A DNA stretch of 64,000 nucleotides from Arthrobacter alkaliphilus (GCF_021483235.1 NZ_JAKEEC010000001.1:62285-126284); one strand, 5' to 3'. Numbered from the stretch's first letter, positions 36,057 to 46,243 are shown. Program-made: numbers and translations. The notes: generated from the sequence alone by a model not told the origin.

Positions 36057-36854
36057 CTACTTGGCGAAGTAGTCGTTCCAGACGTCCACGCCGAGCTTGA
36101 TGATCAACGCGCCGACCACGATCAGGAACACGAGCCGCACAAAGCCGCTGCCCTGTTTCACGGCGGTCCGGGCACCCAGGTAGCCGCCGGCCATGTTGGC
36201 GAGGCCAAGCACGGCGCCGACGCCCCAGAGCAGGGATCCGTGCGGCAGGAAGAACAGGAGCGCGCCGGCGTTGGTGGCCATGTTCACGATCTTCGCCTTG
36301 GCGCTGGCCTCAAGGAAGGCATAGCCCATTGCGGAGACCAGCGCGATCACCAGGAAGGACCCCGTACCAGGACCGATCAGGCCGTCGTAGAAGCCGATCA
36401 CGCCGCCGATGGCACAGGCCACGACGTAGTGCGTATGGCCGTCGTGGCGCAGCGCGGTCAACTCGCCCGCGTTGGGCCGCAGCGCGGTGAAGATCGCGAC
36501 GGCGATAAGTGCCACCACGATGATGGGTTTGAAGACGCTCGCGGGCAGGTTGGCCGCCAGGACGGCTCCGCCGAAACTGCCCGCAAGGGCAATCACCGCC
36601 ATGGGTATGGCCGTCTTGAGGTCGGGTCCAACCCGGCGGTAATAGGTGGCCGCACTGGTGGTGGTCCCGAAGATGGAGCCCATTTTGTTGGTGGCGAGCG
36701 CCTGGACCGGGGTGATCCCCGGAACCAGGAGCAAGGCGGGGAGCTGGATCAGTCCCCCGCCGCCCACCACGGCGTCTATCCAGCCGGCGGCGAATCCAGC
36801 CACAACGATCATGATGAGCGTGGTGAGCTGGACCGACTCGAAGCCGGAGATCAC
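36057..36854 (-). CDS. TauE/SafE family sulfite exporter-type permease
   Basis: 265 residues, about eight hydrophobic segments. [21 protein letters not shown] and [15 protein letters not shown] are the paired signature motifs of the TSUP family, which moves sulfite, sulfoacetate or other small anions. The ATG at 36854 overlaps the proS stop (ATGA), so its translation is coupled to prolyl-tRNA synthetase, an unexpected pairing. Substrate not predictable. Confidence 0.92.
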   Translation of the reverse strand: MISGFESVQLTTLIMIVVAGFAAGWIDAVVGGGGLIQLPALLLVPGITPVQALATNKMGSIFGTTTSAATYYRRVGPDLKTAIPMAVIALAGSFGGAVLAANLPASVFKPIIVVALIAVAIFTALRPNAGELTALRHDGHTHYVVACAIGGVIGFYDGLIGPGTGSFLVIALVSAMGYAFLEASAKAKIVNMATNAGALLFFLPHGSLLWGVGAVLGLANMAGGYLGARTAVKQGSGFVRLVFLIVVGALIIKLGVDVWNDYFAK

Positions 36855-38659
36855 TTCTGGCGTACGGCGTTGACCACGTAATCGGCAGCCTTTTCGACTG
36901 CCACGTTTTCGGCCTCACCGGTACGACGGTCCTTGATTTCCACTACACCGTCAACCAAGCCACGGCCGACCGCGACGATCGTCGGGACGCCCACGAGTTC
37001 GGCGTCACCGAACTTCACTCCGGGGGAAACCTTGGGGCGGTCGTCGTAGATGACCTCAAGGCCCGCGGCTTCGAGGTCCGTGGCGAGCTTCTCGGCCGCG
37101 GCGAAGATTTCCTCGCCGCGTCCGACGGCGACCACGTGCACGTCAGCGGGGGCTACGGAGCGGGGCCAGACCAGGCCGCGCTCGTCGTTGTTGGCCTCCG
37201 CCAGGGCGGCGACCGCCCGGGTGACGCCGACGCCGTAGGAACCCATCGTGACCACAACCTGCTTGCCGTTCTGGTCGAGGACCTTCAGGTCGAGGGCCTC
37301 AGCGTACTTGCGGCCGAGTTGGAAGATGTGGCCCATTTCGATGCCGCGCGCGGTCTCCAAGGGACCGGAGCCGTCCGGGGCTTCGTCTCCCGCACGGACC
37401 TCGGTGCACTCGATGACGCCGTCCCAGGCGAAGTCGCGTCCGGCGACGAGGCCGAACACGTGCTTGCCCTCTTGGTTGGCTCCGGTGACCCAGCTGGTAC
37501 CCGGGACAACACGGGGGTCAACAAGGTAGAGCAACTTGGAGGTGCCTTCGAGCCCGAGAACGGCTTCGCCAAGCTCCAGGCCGGGGCCGATGTATCCCTT
37601 GACGAGTTCCGGGTTCCTCTTGAGGTCTTCCTCGTTCGCCGCTTCCAGGCCGATCTCGCCGGCAATGGCCAGGAACGAACCGATGTTGGCTTCGACGCGC
37701 TTGAGGTCCACCGCCCGGTCACCGGGAACGCCGATGACCACAATCTGGCGCTCGCCGGTGGGCAGAGTGACGGCGAGGACCACATTCTTGAGGGTGTCGG
37801 CGGCAGACCAGAAGCCTTCGGAATCGCCGCGGGGAGCGAGCTGGTTGGCCGCGGCAACGAGGGTCTCGATGGTGGGCGTGTCCGGGGTGTCGAGGACACG
37901 CGCGGGAGGCGCGTCGGTGAAGTCGATCGACGCCGGGACCACCGTGGTCACGGCTTCGACGTTGGCTGCATAGCCGCCCGGCGAGCGCACGAAGGTGTCC
38001 TCGCCGATCTCGGTGGGGTGCAGGAACTCCTCGCTCTTGGATCCGCCCATGGCGCCTGCCGTGGCGGCGACGGGAATGACCTCAAGGCCAAGGCGCTCGA
38101 AGATCTTCAGGTACGCGGCGCGGTGGGCCGCGTAGCTCGCGTCCAGGCCGGCGTCGTCGACGTCGAAGGAGTAGGAGTCCTTCATGATGAATTCACGGCC
38201 GCGGAGGAGGCCCGCCCGGGGGCGTGCTTCATCGCGGTACTTGTTCTGGATTTGGTACAGGCTCAGCGGCAGGTCCTTGTACGAGGAGTACAGGTCCTTG
38301 ACCAGGAGCGTGAACATTTCTTCGTGGGTGGGGGCGAGAAGGTAATCGGCGCCCTTGCGGTCCTGAAGGCGGAACAGGCCCTCGCCGTATTCGGTCCAGC
38401 GGTTGGTCGCTTCGTACGGTTCCCGGGGCAGCAGCGCCGGGAAGTGGACTTCCTGGGCGCCGATCGCGGCCATTTCCTCGCGGATGATCCGTTCGACCTT
38501 GCGCAGGACACTCAATCCCAACGGCAACCACGTGTAGATCCCCGGTGCGGCGCGGCGGATATAGCCCGCCCGGACCAGGAGTTTGTGGCTTGCGACTTCG
38601 GCGTCGACGGGATCTTCACGCAAGGTGCGCAGGAACAGCTGGGAGAGGCGAAGGACCAC
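36851..38659 (-). CDS. proS: Prolyl-tRNA synthetase
   Basis: Class II aminoacyl-tRNA synthetase of the bacterial type with an inserted editing domain. 602 residues. Motif 1 region [17 protein letters not shown], motif 2 [20 protein letters not shown], insertion domain at about 220-400 ([16 protein letters not shown] onward), motif 3 [17 protein letters not shown], then the anticodon-binding domain. GTG start at 38659, chosen by similarity ([16 protein letters not shown]); no good ribosome site is visible. The upstream gap carries an inverted repeat but nothing like a T-box. Confidence 0.96.
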   Translation of the reverse strand: MVLRLSQLFLRTLREDPVDAEVASHKLLVRAGYIRRAAPGIYTWLPLGLSVLRKVERIIREEMAAIGAQEVHFPALLPREPYEATNRWTEYGEGLFRLQDRKGADYLLAPTHEEMFTLLVKDLYSSYKDLPLSLYQIQNKYRDEARPRAGLLRGREFIMKDSYSFDVDDAGLDASYAAHRAAYLKIFERLGLEVIPVAATAGAMGGSKSEEFLHPTEIGEDTFVRSPGGYAANVEAVTTVVPASIDFTDAPPARVLDTPDTPTIETLVAAANQLAPRGDSEGFWSAADTLKNVVLAVTLPTGERQIVVIGVPGDRAVDLKRVEANIGSFLAIAGEIGLEAANEEDLKRNPELVKGYIGPGLELGEAVLGLEGTSKLLYLVDPRVVPGTSWVTGANQEGKHVFGLVAGRDFAWDGVIECTEVRAGDEAPDGSGPLETARGIEMGHIFQLGRKYAEALDLKVLDQNGKQVVVTMGSYGVGVTRAVAALAEANNDERGLVWPRSVAPADVHVVAVGRGEEIFAAAEKLATDLEAAGLEVIYDDRPKVSPGVKFGDAELVGVPTIVAVGRGLVDGVVEIKDRRTGEAENVAVEKAADYVVNAVRQK

Positions 38660-39010
38660 GGGGCAGAATCCGTTTCTATGGCAAGAGCTGGCAAAAACTA
38701 CTGTGTACCAATCTACCGGTTTACGGCCGGTGAACCTGCCCCCACGTAGATGAGCCACGCCATGGTATGCGGAAGCCCCTGGCCGCTGGGCGGCTGGTCA
38801 TCCTGCCATGGCGTGGCTCAGCAGCTGGTGGGCCGCGGGCGTTGTCCCGGAGGCTTAGTCGGACTCGTAGAATGCCTTCGAAAGATCAACGCTTACAGCC
38901 ATTGGTTGGTGTTTCCCTCCAAAACCCTTCCGCGCCCCAGCGACACGGCCGGTTCTGAATTTATGCGATGTACGGCACTTTTATCAAGGGCTTGGACTTT
39001 TCAATTTTTG
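38660..39010. other. Divergent intergenic region with 15-bp inverted repeat
   Basis: The 415-bp gap between proS and the ABC operon (38660-39074) holds no convincing gene. TGAGCCACGCCATGG (38751-38765) and its exact complement (38806-38820) form a 15-bp inverted repeat with a 40-nt interior. From about 38880 the sequence is AT-richer and leads into the ABC-operon promoter. Confidence 0.7.
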
Positions 39011-39060
39011 TTGACGCGCCGTTGCTCCCGAATTATCTTTTATTCATCATCTGATGAATA
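39011..39060 (+). promoter_or_regulatory. Promoter and TetR-type operator of the ABC operon
   Basis: TTGACG (39011-39016), 17-bp spacer, TATCTT (39034-39039); the start point would be near 39046. A palindrome with 9-bp arms TATTCATCA and TGATGAATA around TC (39041-39060) covers it. This is the expected place for a repressor, and a TetR gene ends the operon. GGAGG at 39065 serves the ATG at 39075. Confidence 0.75.
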
Positions 39061-39074
39061 AATCGGAGGCGACG

Positions 39075-39863
39075 ATGTCCCGCAGCGCACCAGGAAGTAT
39101 CAGCCCGGACGTACGTCCGGCCGTCATGGCGGAAGGCCTGCACGTCACGCGCGGCCGCAAGAAGATCCTCCGCGGCTTGGACTTCGCCATGGAGCCCGGA
39201 AAGATCACGGGGTTGCTCGGCCCCTCCGGGAGCGGCAAGACAACCCTCATGCGCTGCATCGTCGGAGTCCAACGGCTCACAGCCGGCAGCGTGGACGTGT
39301 TGGGCCGTCCGGCCGGCACCCCGTCATTGCGGCACGACGTCGGATACGTAACCCAGGCCCCGAGCGTCTATCCGGACCTCAGCGTCGAAGCGAACGTCCG
39401 GTATTTCGGAGCCATGCACGGCGCCACGGCAGCAGACACCGCAGAGGCGATTGCCGCCGTCGGGCTCGGAAACCTGGCGCGCCAAAAGACAGCACAGCTG
39501 TCCGGCGGAGAATTCAGCCGGGTCTCGCTGGCCTGTGCACTTGTCTCGCATCCCAAACTGCTGGTCCTCGACGAACCAACAGTCGGCCTGGACCCCGTCC
39601 TGCGCGCCGAATTGTGGGAACGGTTCGCCGCGATGGCCGGATCAGGCACCACCCTGCTGGTGTCCAGCCACGTCATGGAAGAAGCGTCGCATTGCTCCTC
39701 CCTGCTCCTGCTGCGCGACGGCTTGCTGCTGGCGCAGCTCACTCCCGCGGAACTCAGCGAGCGGGGACACAGCAACGACCTGGAACAGGCCTTCCTGCAC
39801 ATCATCCAGGAGACGGCTGTTTCGAACCGCCGGAATGCCAACGAAAGCCAGGTGGCGTCATGA
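39075..39863 (+). CDS. ABC transporter ATP-binding protein
   Basis: 262 residues. Walker A GPSGSGKTT, signature LSGGEFSRV, Walker B LLVLDEPTVGLD, switch His in VSSHVMEEA. The start is the ATG at 39075, with GGAGG 5 nt upstream; an earlier in-frame ATG at 39054 lies inside the operator and has no ribosome site. Exporter type (DrrA-like). It overlaps the permease gene by ATGA. The three genes form an autoregulated efflux operon. Confidence 0.95.
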   Translation: MSRSAPGSISPDVRPAVMAEGLHVTRGRKKILRGLDFAMEPGKITGLLGPSGSGKTTLMRCIVGVQRLTAGSVDVLGRPAGTPSLRHDVGYVTQAPSVYPDLSVEANVRYFGAMHGATAADTAEAIAAVGLGNLARQKTAQLSGGEFSRVSLACALVSHPKLLVLDEPTVGLDPVLRAELWERFAAMAGSGTTLLVSSHVMEEASHCSSLLLLRDGLLLAQLTPAELSERGHSNDLEQAFLHIIQETAVSNRRNANESQVAS

Positions 39864-40615
39864 ATCCACGGATGATGTTGGCCACCACCGGACGGGTCCT
39901 GGACCAACTGCGGCACGACCACCGCAGCGTCGCGCTCATCCTGGTGGTTCCTGCGCTCCTGCTCACGGCCGTCTACTATCTCTTCGAGAACGAAACCCTG
40001 CCGCCCGGTTTCCCCCGGACGTTCGACCGTGTGGGCCTAATGATGCTGGCCATCTTCCCGTTTGTCGTGATGTTCCTGGTCACCTCCATCACCATGTTGC
40101 GCGAAAGGACGTCGGGGACGTTGGAGCGGCTCCTGACGACGCCCATCCACAAGGCCGATCTGCTGTTCGGCTACGCATTCGCGTTCTCCATCATGGCGGC
40201 CCTGCAATCCCTCGTCGCCACGGCCGTGGCCTACTGGATCTTCAATCTGGACATCAAGGGAGGTCCCGGCTACGTGGTCCTGATCGCGGTCATCAACGCC
40301 GTGTTGGGAGTCGCGTTGGGCCTGTTGTGCTCAGCCTTCGCGCGGACCGAATTCCAGGCGGTGCAGTTCATGCCGGTGGTCGTGGTTCCGCAGATCCTGT
40401 TGTGCGGGCTTTTCGTCGCCAGGGAGCACATGAACAGCGTCCTGGAGAGCATTTCCAATGTGCTGCCGCTGACGTTTTCGGTGGATGCCCTCCAGCAGAT
40501 CGCCGACCATACCGAGGCGACGCAGGCCATGTGGCAGGATGCCGGGGTCATGGCGGCGATCGTGGTGGGAGTTTTGGTCCTGGCCTCCTTCACCCTCCGA
40601 CGGCGGACCTCATGA
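39860..40615 (+). CDS. ABC-2 type transporter permease
   Basis: 251 residues with six membrane segments. MLRERTSGTLERLLTTPIHKADL is the conserved coupling region of ABC-2 permeases, and VVVVPQILLCGLFV the typical fourth to fifth segment. Start and stop overlap its neighbours by ATGA on both sides. Likely an efflux component; substrate unknown. Confidence 0.94.
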   Translation: MNPRMMLATTGRVLDQLRHDHRSVALILVVPALLLTAVYYLFENETLPPGFPRTFDRVGLMMLAIFPFVVMFLVTSITMLRERTSGTLERLLTTPIHKADLLFGYAFAFSIMAALQSLVATAVAYWIFNLDIKGGPGYVVLIAVINAVLGVALGLLCSAFARTEFQAVQFMPVVVVPQILLCGLFVAREHMNSVLESISNVLPLTFSVDALQQIADHTEATQAMWQDAGVMAAIVVGVLVLASFTLRRRTS

Positions 40616-41229
40616 GCGGCGCCTTGCCTCCCCTGCGGCGGGGACGCCGCAGCGGCGGGAGCGACTCCCGCGAGCTGATCCTGGCCACGGCGCGCCGGCT
40701 CTTCGCCGAACACGGTTTCGAGGGCACGAGCCTGCGGCAAGTGGCGCGCGAAGCAGAGATGGACCCCGCCATGGTGCACCACTTCTTCAAGGGCAAGGAC
40801 CAACTCTTCGCCCAGAGCATCGAGCTCCCGGCCGATCCCGACGAGGTCCTGTCCGGCGTCGAATCGTTGGACCCGGCGCAGCGCTCGGAAGCGATCGTCC
40901 GCGCGGTGCTGCGCCTGTGGGAAAGTCCGGCACAACACGGACTCGTCGCGTTCGCGAGGGGAACGATCGGTTCCAAGGCCAAGACAGCCTTGCTGCGCGA
41001 CATGATGGCGAGGACTATCCTCTCCAGGATCACAGCGGGTCTTCCCGGCTCCCCGGCGGAGGTGAAAATGCGCGGCAACCTCGTTGCCACCCAGGTGGTG
41101 GGGCTCATGCTGATGCGCTACGTGGTCCGGCTGGAACCCCTGGCCTCGGCCTCCCACGACGAGGTGGTGCGGCTCGTGGCGCCCAACGTCCAGCGCTACC
41201 TCACGGGCGAACTAACCCCTGCCGACTGA
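40612..41229 (+). CDS. TetR-family transcriptional regulator of the ABC operon
   Basis: 205 residues. N-terminal helix-turn-helix: SRELILATARRLFAEHGFEG, then TSLRQVAREAEMDPAMVHHFF and KGKDQLF. The C-terminal ligand domain matches the TetR_C_33-like group by general appearance only. Last gene of the ABC operon (ATGA overlap), so it most likely represses its own operon through the palindrome at 39041-39060. Confidence 0.93.
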   Translation: MSGALPPLRRGRRSGGSDSRELILATARRLFAEHGFEGTSLRQVAREAEMDPAMVHHFFKGKDQLFAQSIELPADPDEVLSGVESLDPAQRSEAIVRAVLRLWESPAQHGLVAFARGTIGSKAKTALLRDMMARTILSRITAGLPGSPAEVKMRGNLVATQVVGLMLMRYVVRLEPLASASHDEVVRLVAPNVQRYLTGELTPAD

Positions 41230-41232
41230 ACT

Positions 41233-41261
41233 GTCAGTACAGGACCCGTCAGTACAGGACC
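41233..41261. repeat. 14-bp direct repeat at the end of the GNAT gene
   Basis: GTCAGTACAGGACC occurs at 41233-41246 and 41248-41261, a tandem duplication with one spacer base that overlaps the last codons of the acetyltransferase gene. It lies between two convergent stops. Confidence 0.85.
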
Positions 41262-42142
41262 GTGGCGAACGTTCCGAGCCGTTCGAAGCCTACCCGCTCG
41301 TAGGTCGCGCGTGCCTTGGTGTTGTAATCGTTGACGTAGAGGCTCGTGACCGGCGCGAATTGCTGGGCCAGGACAACAACAGCCGCCATATACCCGGCGC
41401 TGAGGCCCAGGCCACGGTACTCGGGGTTCATCCAGACGCCCTGCACCTGGGTGGCCTGGGCGGTGACCGCCCCGAGTTCGGCTTTGAACTTCACTTTCCC
41501 GCCGGCGTCGATGTGCACCAGGGAATGGCCTTGCCGGATCAGTCCGGCCACCCTCCGGCTGTAGAAGTCCTCGCTCCCGAGAAACGGCGAATAGCCCACT
41601 TCCTCTTCGAACATCGCCGCACAGGCGGGCAGGATCCGGTCGAAGTCCGCCATGTTCCCGAAGCCGAGCTGCGGATTGGGCTCGACGGCGGGTGGCCCCG
41701 ATATGGCCAGAAGGGGTTGGTCCGACCGCACCTCGTGGGCGAAATGCCCCAATTGCTCCAAGCGGGAATGGAGGGCCAGCACGGTCGCTGCCGGCCCGAA
41801 GATCGAGGCGTACCGGCGCCCTGCCCGGTGCGCGGCCGCCGCAACGCGGGAAGCCAGTTCCGGATCCAGCTGCACCGGCACCAGATTGGCACCGGCCCAG
41901 CAGGCACCCACCAGGGAATCGCCGTCGAACACTCCGAAGACGCTCGCGCCACCGGACGTAGGCGCGGCACTCCCCGACGAATCGAGGTGCGCCAGGATAA
42001 AGACATTCGCTACGGGATCTTCCATCGCGAGCACGCGAAGTGCCCGGGTGTCGGCCTCGCCGAGCACCCGGACGGAAATCCCGTCGGCTGCCTCGCTACG
42101 AGACGCTAACCACGGGGCTACCCTTGACAGCATCTTCGCCAT
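41249..42142 (-). CDS. GNAT acetyltransferase with DUF4081 domain
   Basis: 297 residues. The N-terminal DUF4081-like part (about 1-150) is followed by a GNAT domain with [20 protein letters not shown] (acetyl-CoA loop) and [20 protein letters not shown]. Genes of this type lie next to ispG in many actinobacteria. The ATG at 42142 overlaps the ispG 3' end by 47 nt and is preceded by GGGGGAGG. Substrate unknown. Confidence 0.88.
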   Translation of the reverse strand: MAKMLSRVAPWLASRSEAADGISVRVLGEADTRALRVLAMEDPVANVFILAHLDSSGSAAPTSGGASVFGVFDGDSLVGACWAGANLVPVQLDPELASRVAAAAHRAGRRYASIFGPAATVLALHSRLEQLGHFAHEVRSDQPLLAISGPPAVEPNPQLGFGNMADFDRILPACAAMFEEEVGYSPFLGSEDFYSRRVAGLIRQGHSLVHIDAGGKVKFKAELGAVTAQATQVQGVWMNPEYRGLGLSAGYMAAVVVLAQQFAPVTSLYVNDYNTKARATYERVGFERLGTFATVLY

Positions 42143-43262
42143 CGGCCTCCCCCATCTCTTCGGCGATACGCATGGCCTCTTCGATCAGTGTCTCAACAAT
42201 CTGGCTCTCGGGGACAGTCTTGATGACTTCACCCTTCACGAAGATCTGGCCCTTGCCGTTGCCGGAGGCAACGCCAAGATCGGCTTCGCGTGCCTCACCC
42301 GGGCCGTTCACGACGCAACCCATGACGGCGACGCGCAACGGAATCTCCATTCCCTCAAGCCCGGCTGTGACCTGCTCGGCCAGCGTGTAGACGTCCACCT
42401 GGGCGCGTCCGCAGGAAGGGCAGGAGACGATTTCGAGCTTGCGGGGGCGCAGGTTGAGTGACTGCAGGATCTGGTTGCCGACCTTGATCTCCTCAACGGG
42501 CGGCGCGGAGAGGGACACGCGAATGGTGTCGCCGATACCGCGTGACAGGAGCGCCCCGAAAGCCGTGGCGGACTTGATGGTGCCTTGGAAGGCCGGGCCT
42601 GCCTCGGTCACGCCCAAGTGCAAGGGCCAGTCGCCCTTTTCGGCGAGCATCTCGTAGGCGGCCACCATCACCACAGGATCGTTGTGCTTGACGGAGATCT
42701 TGAAATCGTGGAAGCCGTGTTCCTCGAACAGCGAAGCTTCCCACACGGCCGACTCGACGAGGGCCTCCGGCGTAGCCTTGCCGTACTTCTTCAGGATGCC
42801 GGGCTCGAGGGAGCCGGCGTTCACGCCGATGCGGATCGAGGTTCCATGGTCCTTCGCGGCCGCGGCAATCTCCTTCACCTGGTCGTCGAACTTCCGGATG
42901 TTGCCGGGGTTGACGCGCACGGCGGCGCAGCCTGCCTCGATCGCGGCGAAGACGTACTTCGGCTGGAAATGGATGTCCGCGATGACCGGGATCTGGGACT
43001 TGCGGGCGATGATCGGCAGCGCCTCGGCATCGTCCGCGGACGGGCAGGCCACCCGGACGATGTCACAGCCGGACGCCGTCAATTCCGCGATCTGCTGCAG
43101 CGTGGCGTTGATGTCCGTGGTCGGAGTGGTGGTCATCGACTGCACGCTGATGGGGTAATCCGAGCCGACGCCTACCGAGCCCACTTTGATTTGGCGGGTC
43201 TTGCGTCGCGGCGCGAGGACGGGGGGCGGGGCTGATGGCATTCCCAGGCTGACCGAGGTCAC
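42096..43262 (-). CDS. ispG: 4-hydroxy-3-methylbut-2-enyl diphosphate synthase (flavodoxin)
   Basis: Iron-sulfur enzyme of the MEP isoprenoid pathway. 388 residues. The 4Fe-4S ligands are Cys281, Cys284, Cys316 and Glu323 (SCPSCGRAQ and GCVVNGPGE). [12 protein letters not shown] at the start and [11 protein letters not shown] are typical TIM-barrel segments. GTG start at 43262 with AAGGAG 6 nt upstream. dxr, another MEP gene, lies 1.8 kb upstream on the same strand. Confidence 0.97.
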   Translation of the reverse strand: MTSVSLGMPSAPPPVLAPRRKTRQIKVGSVGVGSDYPISVQSMTTTPTTDINATLQQIAELTASGCDIVRVACPSADDAEALPIIARKSQIPVIADIHFQPKYVFAAIEAGCAAVRVNPGNIRKFDDQVKEIAAAAKDHGTSIRIGVNAGSLEPGILKKYGKATPEALVESAVWEASLFEEHGFHDFKISVKHNDPVVMVAAYEMLAEKGDWPLHLGVTEAGPAFQGTIKSATAFGALLSRGIGDTIRVSLSAPPVEEIKVGNQILQSLNLRPRKLEIVSCPSCGRAQVDVYTLAEQVTAGLEGMEIPLRVAVMGCVVNGPGEAREADLGVASGNGKGQIFVKGEVIKTVPESQIVETLIEEAMRIAEEMGEADGEDAVKGSPVVSVS

Positions 43263-43328
43263 GTGGACTCCTTGGATTGAAATGGGTGGATCGTAGGGCT
43301 GGGGTCCGGGCCCATGCCGGTCAAGCTG

Positions 43329-43622
43329 CTAGGAAGCGTGGTCGGAGAGCACCCCGATGATGGGGTTCCACTCCGATGTCCGGATGCCCGCGATCCCCTG
43401 CACGGCAGCGAAGGGATCTTCCTTCAGCGTGGCGTTGAGCGCTGACTCGTCGGCAGCCTTGAGGAGGAGCAGCGCACCGGCGCCGTCGGCATACGGGCCG
43501 CTCGCCAGCAGGGTTCCCTGCTCGGCGAGGCCGGCGAGCCAAGCGCGGTGGGCAGGGCGGTTCGTGTCGCGCACAGCGGCGGACTCGGCGTCGTACACAT
43601 ACTCAACAGCGAAAACAGTCAT
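43329..43622 (-). CDS. YciI family protein
   Basis: 97 residues, ferredoxin-like alpha/beta fold. RPAHRAWLAGLAEQGTLLAS and the GPYADGAGALLLLKA segment match YciI-like proteins; the family His-Asp pair is only partly recognisable here. Function unknown. It has its own leaderless-type promoter (TAGGCT 6 nt before the ATG), although it lies between rseP and ispG on the same strand. Confidence 0.85.
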   Translation of the reverse strand: MTVFAVEYVYDAESAAVRDTNRPAHRAWLAGLAEQGTLLASGPYADGAGALLLLKAADESALNATLKEDPFAAVQGIAGIRTSEWNPIIGVLSDHAS

Positions 43623-43628
43623 ATGGAT

Positions 43629-43634
43629 AGCCTA
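43629..43634 (-). promoter_or_regulatory. -10 box, leaderless YciI-gene promoter
   Basis: TAGGCT on the minus strand, 6 nt before the ATG at 43622, in the 49-bp gap after rseP. No ribosome site. Confidence 0.5.
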
Positions 43635-43671
43635 TCCCCCCGGAACAATTCGAAGCCCGGCTCAGTGCCCA

Positions 43672-45003
43672 TCAGCCGAAGAGGTTGACGGGCTTGACGA
43701 TGTCCGCGTAGATGAGCAGTACGCTCATCGCCATGAGGACGCTCGCCACGACGTAGGTCAACGGCAGGAGCTTCGCGATGTCGAAAGCGCCGGGATCCGG
43801 TTTGCCGAACAGTTTGGCGATCCGGCGCCGGACCCCCTCGTAGAGCGCGCCCGCCACGTGTCCGCCGTCGAGCGGCAGGAGCGGAACCAGGTTGAAGACG
43901 GCGAGGGCGAAGTTCAGTCCGGCAAGAAGCCCCACGAGGGCGCCGACGCGCGATTGCAGCGGAACTTGATCCATGGCCGCGACTTCACCGGCGACCCGGC
44001 CGACTCCGACAACGCTGATGGGGCCGTTGGGATCGCGCGGTTCGGATCCGAAGGCAGCTTGCGCTACTCCTACCACGCGGGCAGGGAGGTTGAGGATCAC
44101 TCCGGCGATTTGCTTGATGTTCTCGCCTGCCGTCGGAAGAACGCTCGACGCCGGTTGGGGCACCATGGCGGTCTGCGCACTGATGCCAAGGAACCCGACT
44201 TCCTCATACAGGGGCTTGCCGTCCGCGCCCTTGGCCTGCCGGCCGTTGTCGCCGATGACAGGGCGTGCGGACAGCACGGGGGTTACTTGCGTGGTGATGC
44301 TCTGGCCGCCGCGGTCCACGGTGATTTGGACGGTCTTGCCGGCCGATGCCCGGATCCAGTTGCTCATTTCGGTCCAGCTTTTCACAGGCTTGCCGTCGAA
44401 GCTGGTGACCACGTCCTTCGGCTGGAGCTTGGCCGCGGCGGCCGGAGTCAGTTGGCAGTTCGGCGAGTTCGGATCAACCGTCTCGCCGGCTTTGACCTGG
44501 CACTTGGAGACTTCGGCAATGGCTGTGGTGGCGGTGGAGACTCCGAAGCCCATGAGCAGCACCGCGGTCAACACCAGGCCGATGAGCAGGTTCATGGCCG
44601 GGCCACCCAGCATGATGATGACCTTTTTCCAGACGGGAAGCTTGTAGAAGACCCTGTCCTTATCGCCGGGCCCTACTTCCTCGTGCGCGGCGGACCGGGC
44701 CTCGGTGGCGAGGGTCTGGAACATGCCGGTGCTGGACGGCCTGACGCTGCCGTCTTCCGGGTTGGGCGGGTACATGCCGATCATGGCGACATAGCCTCCC
44801 AGCGGAATCGCCTTGACGCCGTATTCGGTCTCGCCTTTCCGCTTGGACCACAGGGTTGGACCGAACCCGATCATGTACTTCGTGACGCGCACCTTGAACA
44901 GCTTGGCGGGCACGAGGTGCCCCACCTCGTGCAGCGCGATGGAGACGGCCACGCCGATCGCGACGAAGACGACTCCGAGAATGAACAGGATGACGGGATT
45001 CAT
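43672..45003 (-). CDS. rseP: Site-2 protease, RseP/Rip1 family (M50)
   Basis: Intramembrane zinc protease that clips anti-sigma factors and other membrane proteins. 443 residues. HEVGH at 25-29 in the first membrane segment binds zinc; the third ligand is in LLPLDGGHVAG near residue 370. A PDZ domain lies between (about 195-270, with LQPKDVVTSFDGKPV). The ATG at 45003 is 17 nt after the dxr stop. The dxr-rseP-ispG order is conserved in actinobacteria. Confidence 0.96.
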   Translation of the reverse strand: MNPVILFILGVVFVAIGVAVSIALHEVGHLVPAKLFKVRVTKYMIGFGPTLWSKRKGETEYGVKAIPLGGYVAMIGMYPPNPEDGSVRPSSTGMFQTLATEARSAAHEEVGPGDKDRVFYKLPVWKKVIIMLGGPAMNLLIGLVLTAVLLMGFGVSTATTAIAEVSKCQVKAGETVDPNSPNCQLTPAAAAKLQPKDVVTSFDGKPVKSWTEMSNWIRASAGKTVQITVDRGGQSITTQVTPVLSARPVIGDNGRQAKGADGKPLYEEVGFLGISAQTAMVPQPASSVLPTAGENIKQIAGVILNLPARVVGVAQAAFGSEPRDPNGPISVVGVGRVAGEVAAMDQVPLQSRVGALVGLLAGLNFALAVFNLVPLLPLDGGHVAGALYEGVRRRIAKLFGKPDPGAFDIAKLLPLTYVVASVLMAMSVLLIYADIVKPVNLFG

Positions 45004-45020
45004 GCCTTAAGTGCTGCTTC

Positions 45021-46205
45021 CTAAAGGGTGCTGTTGGCTAAACGTTCGTGGGTGCGCGTGCGTGCCCACTTCTCAGCATCCAACACGGAGTCCACCGTCA
45101 GCTCCAAGGATCCTGCATGTTCGCTGAGGACGGACTCCACGGTGTCCACGATGTCGGTGAAGCGGATCCGGCCGGCATGGAAGGCTTCCACGGCTTCCTC
45201 GTTGGCCGCGTTGAAGACGGCGGGAAAGGTGCTCCCCTGCTTCGCGGCGTCCTTGGCCAGCTCCACGGCGGGAAAGGCGACCGAGTCGAGGGGCTCGAAG
45301 GTCCAGCTGGTGGCCTTGGTCCAGTCGCAGGCCTTGGCGGCTCCGGGCACACGGTCCGGCCACCCGAGTCCGAGGGCGATGGGGAGCCGCATGTCCGGCG
45401 GAGAAGCCTGGGCGATGATGGAGCCGTCCACGAACTCGACCATTGAGTGCACCACTGATTGCGGGTGCACCACGACGTCGATCCTGTCGAGGGGTACGTC
45501 GAACAGCAGGTGCGCTTCGATGACTTCCAGGCCTTTGTTGACGAGGCTCGCCGAGTTGGTGGTGACCATGAGGCCCATGTCCCAAGTGGGGTGGGCAAGG
45601 GCCTCGGCCGGCGTGACGCCATGGAGTTGCTCCCGGCTACGGCCGCGGAAGGGCCCGCCGGAAGCGGTCAGGATGAGTTTCCCGACCTCCTTGTCGGTTC
45701 CGGCGCGGAGGCATTGGGCGATGGCCGAGTGCTCGGAATCCACGGGCACGATCTGGTCGACGGCGGCAGCGGCCTTCACCAACGCACCGCCCACGATCAG
45801 GGATTCCTTGTTCGCCAAGGCCAGGATGGCGCCGGACTTGAGGGCAGCCAGCGTGGGTGCCAGCCCGATGGACCCGGTGATGCCGTTGAGGACCACGTCC
45901 GCTTCGATCGCGGCAATCCTGGTGGACGCATCCGGCCCCGTGATGATCTCGGGGCGGTAGTTCTTGACCCCCGCGGCGGCAGCCGCGGCGTCGATGAGTT
46001 CCTGCAGCGCGCGTGCGTCGCCTTGGGCGATGCCCACCGCCTGGGCCTTCGTATGGACGGCCTGCCGTGCGATGAGATCCAGGTTCCCGCCGCCCGCGCT
46101 GAGCGCCACGACCTCGAAGAGATGGGGGGCGGAGTCGACGACGTCAATCGCCTGGGTGCCGATGGACCCGGTGGATCCGAGGAGGATGATCTTGCGCGGC
46201 TGCAT
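45021..46205 (-). CDS. dxr: 1-deoxy-D-xylulose 5-phosphate reductoisomerase
   Basis: Second step of the MEP pathway, NADPH-dependent. 394 residues. N-terminal nucleotide site [31 protein letters not shown] and [12 protein letters not shown] are the metal- and substrate-binding loops; AHPTWDMG is also conserved. ATG at 46205 without a strong ribosome site. Divergent from the lipase-maturation-factor-like gene with a 38-bp gap. Confidence 0.97.
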   Translation of the reverse strand: MQPRKIILLGSTGSIGTQAIDVVDSAPHLFEVVALSAGGGNLDLIARQAVHTKAQAVGIAQGDARALQELIDAAAAAAGVKNYRPEIITGPDASTRIAAIEADVVLNGITGSIGLAPTLAALKSGAILALANKESLIVGGALVKAAAAVDQIVPVDSEHSAIAQCLRAGTDKEVGKLILTASGGPFRGRSREQLHGVTPAEALAHPTWDMGLMVTTNSASLVNKGLEVIEAHLLFDVPLDRIDVVVHPQSVVHSMVEFVDGSIIAQASPPDMRLPIALGLGWPDRVPGAAKACDWTKATSWTFEPLDSVAFPAVELAKDAAKQGSTFPAVFNAANEEAVEAFHAGRIRFTDIVDTVESVLSEHAGSLELTVDSVLDAEKWARTRTHERLANSTL

Positions 46206-46231
46206 TGCTTAAGTATCCCGCACCCCAGGGG

Positions 46232-46237
46232 TAGCGT
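46232..46237 (+). promoter_or_regulatory. -10 box, leaderless promoter of the LMF-like gene
   Basis: TAGCGT lies 6 nt before the GTG start at 46244; TTAAGT at 46209 is a weak -35 candidate with a 17-bp spacer. Within the same 38-bp gap dxr must start in the other direction. Confidence 0.5.
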
Positions 46238-46243
46238 TGGTTT

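Noticed and set aside
38660..38830. T-box or other amino-acid riboswitch for proS
   Set aside because: No T-box sequence, specifier loop or antiterminator is seen; only a plain inverted repeat.
38750..39061. Open frame of 103 codons in the proS-ABC gap
   Set aside because: It runs through the inverted repeat and the ABC promoter/operator, has no ribosome site and a composition unlike a folded protein.
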